Positions 5,716 through 5,963 of a stretch of 5,963 nucleotides of DNA are shown piece by piece. The stretch's first letter is position 1, and the number at the start of each line of letters is the position of its first letter. This DNA is from Puniceicoccales bacterium. GTDB taxonomy: Bacteria; Verrucomicrobiota; Verrucomicrobiia; Opitutales; JAIRKQ01. The DNA lies in assembly GCA_031289835.1 (NCBI GenBank), contig JAITOW010000052.1:1-5963 (forward strand), read 5' to 3'. The position numbers and the translations under genes were made by a program. Under the pieces are notes generated by a model. That model saw only the letters and a program-made list of their open reading frames with translations. It did no database searches and was not told where the DNA came from.

Positions 5716-5899
5716 AATTATTCCGTGATCGCGTCACAAAACAATATGGCTTGCCATGAAAGTTCGCGTATATCGAACATGGCGGTGCGCAAATCCGTAA
5801 TCAGTTCCATTGGTGCCGTATTATCCTCACTCTTCGCCGGTGAAAGCGAATCGTTGCACATGGAAAACACAGCGTTTACCGTGTGAATCACTTTTTTAA
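5716..5899. repeat. Tandem unit copy B
   Basis: This is the second copy of the repeat, directly adjoining copy A. It carries about 15 extra bases in the part before the core (near 5750-5772) and runs to about the TTAAA at 5895-5899, after which copy A has no counterpart. On plus it contains a 46-codon frame from ATG 5746 to TGA 5884-5886. On minus it is the 3' part of an ORF that continues to the window edge. Confidence 0.6.
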
Positions 5900-5963
5900 A
5901 GTGACACACCGCCAGGACGCAATCCATGGAATCGATGGAAAATATGCCGCACATTGACTCGCG
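5718..5963 (-). CDS. Possible C-terminal part of an unknown protein (cut by right window edge)
   Basis: The minus frame ending in TAA at 5720-5718 is open all the way to the window edge, about 81 codons, with an internal ATG at 5954-5952. I do not recognise it. The visible part looks helical, with a segment VLAVCHFKKVIHTVNAVF and an amphipathic tail MELITDLRTAMFDIRELSW. It has several Cys and no membrane segment long enough to call. Copy A of the tandem repeat is a broken duplicate of its 3' end. The competing reading is a 46-residue plus-strand ORF (5746-5886). Codon changes between the two copies are more often synonymous on plus, so the strand is not settled. Confidence 0.3.
   Translation of the reverse strand, partial: RESMCGIFSIDSMDCVLAVCHFKKVIHTVNAVFSMCNDSLSPAKSEDNTAPMELITDLRTAMFDIRELSWQAILFCDAITE
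5881..5909. repeat. Long hairpin at the end of tandem copy B
   Basis: GTGTG (5881-5885) pairs with CACAC (5905-5909), and TCACTTT (5888-5894) pairs with AAAGTGA (5898-5904) around a TTT loop. This gives 12 pairs with a two-base AA bulge. There is no T run on either strand afterwards, so it is not a classical intrinsic terminator. It lies inside the minus ORF and covers the stop codon of the alternative plus ORF. Confidence 0.5.

Overview
The window looks like bacterial chromosome, most likely from the PVC superphylum and probably Verrucomicrobiota (Opitutae-like). This placement is an inference from protein style: SecA carries CARQGD in helicase motif VI and a long insert before the pre-protein crosslinking domain, MnmA is of the type expected to carry a Cys-Pro-Trp motif after the PP-loop region, and the ferredoxin carries CIDCDLC. 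I could not run a search. Most genes are housekeeping genes, and I see no mobile element, CRISPR array or phage gene.

Layout from left to right. Bases 1-245 (minus) are the N-terminal part of clpP, which runs off the left edge. A divergent intergenic region (246-358) holds a promoter overlapped by a perfect 13-bp inverted repeat, followed by tRNA-Leu(CAG) on plus (359-443). Bases 444-962 have no recognisable gene. They hold a possible 50-codon helical ORF (541-693), a weak minus-strand ORF (686-931) and a candidate secA promoter just before the start codon. secA (963-3851) is full length and overlaps mnmA (3833-4932) by 19 bases. mnmA is complete apart from a one-base deletion at about 3980/3981.

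A tRNA pair follows on minus: tRNA-Leu(GAG) (5183-5099) then tRNA-Pro(UGG) (5045-4969), probably transcribed together. Divergent from it is a 79-residue single-cluster ferredoxin (5293-5532, plus) with a good promoter so close that the mRNA would be nearly leaderless. The right end (5533-5963) holds two diverged tandem copies of a ~170-bp unit. The second lies in a minus-strand ORF that leaves the window. The substitution pattern between the copies looks partly coding, but the coding strand is unclear.

The functional themes are protein export (SecA), proteolysis (ClpP), and tRNA supply and modification (three tRNAs plus the wobble-uridine thiolase MnmA). The least explained parts are the tandem repeat at the right end, the inverted repeat at the tRNA-Leu(CAG) promoter with a matching motif upstream of the other tRNA-Leu, and the stretch before secA.
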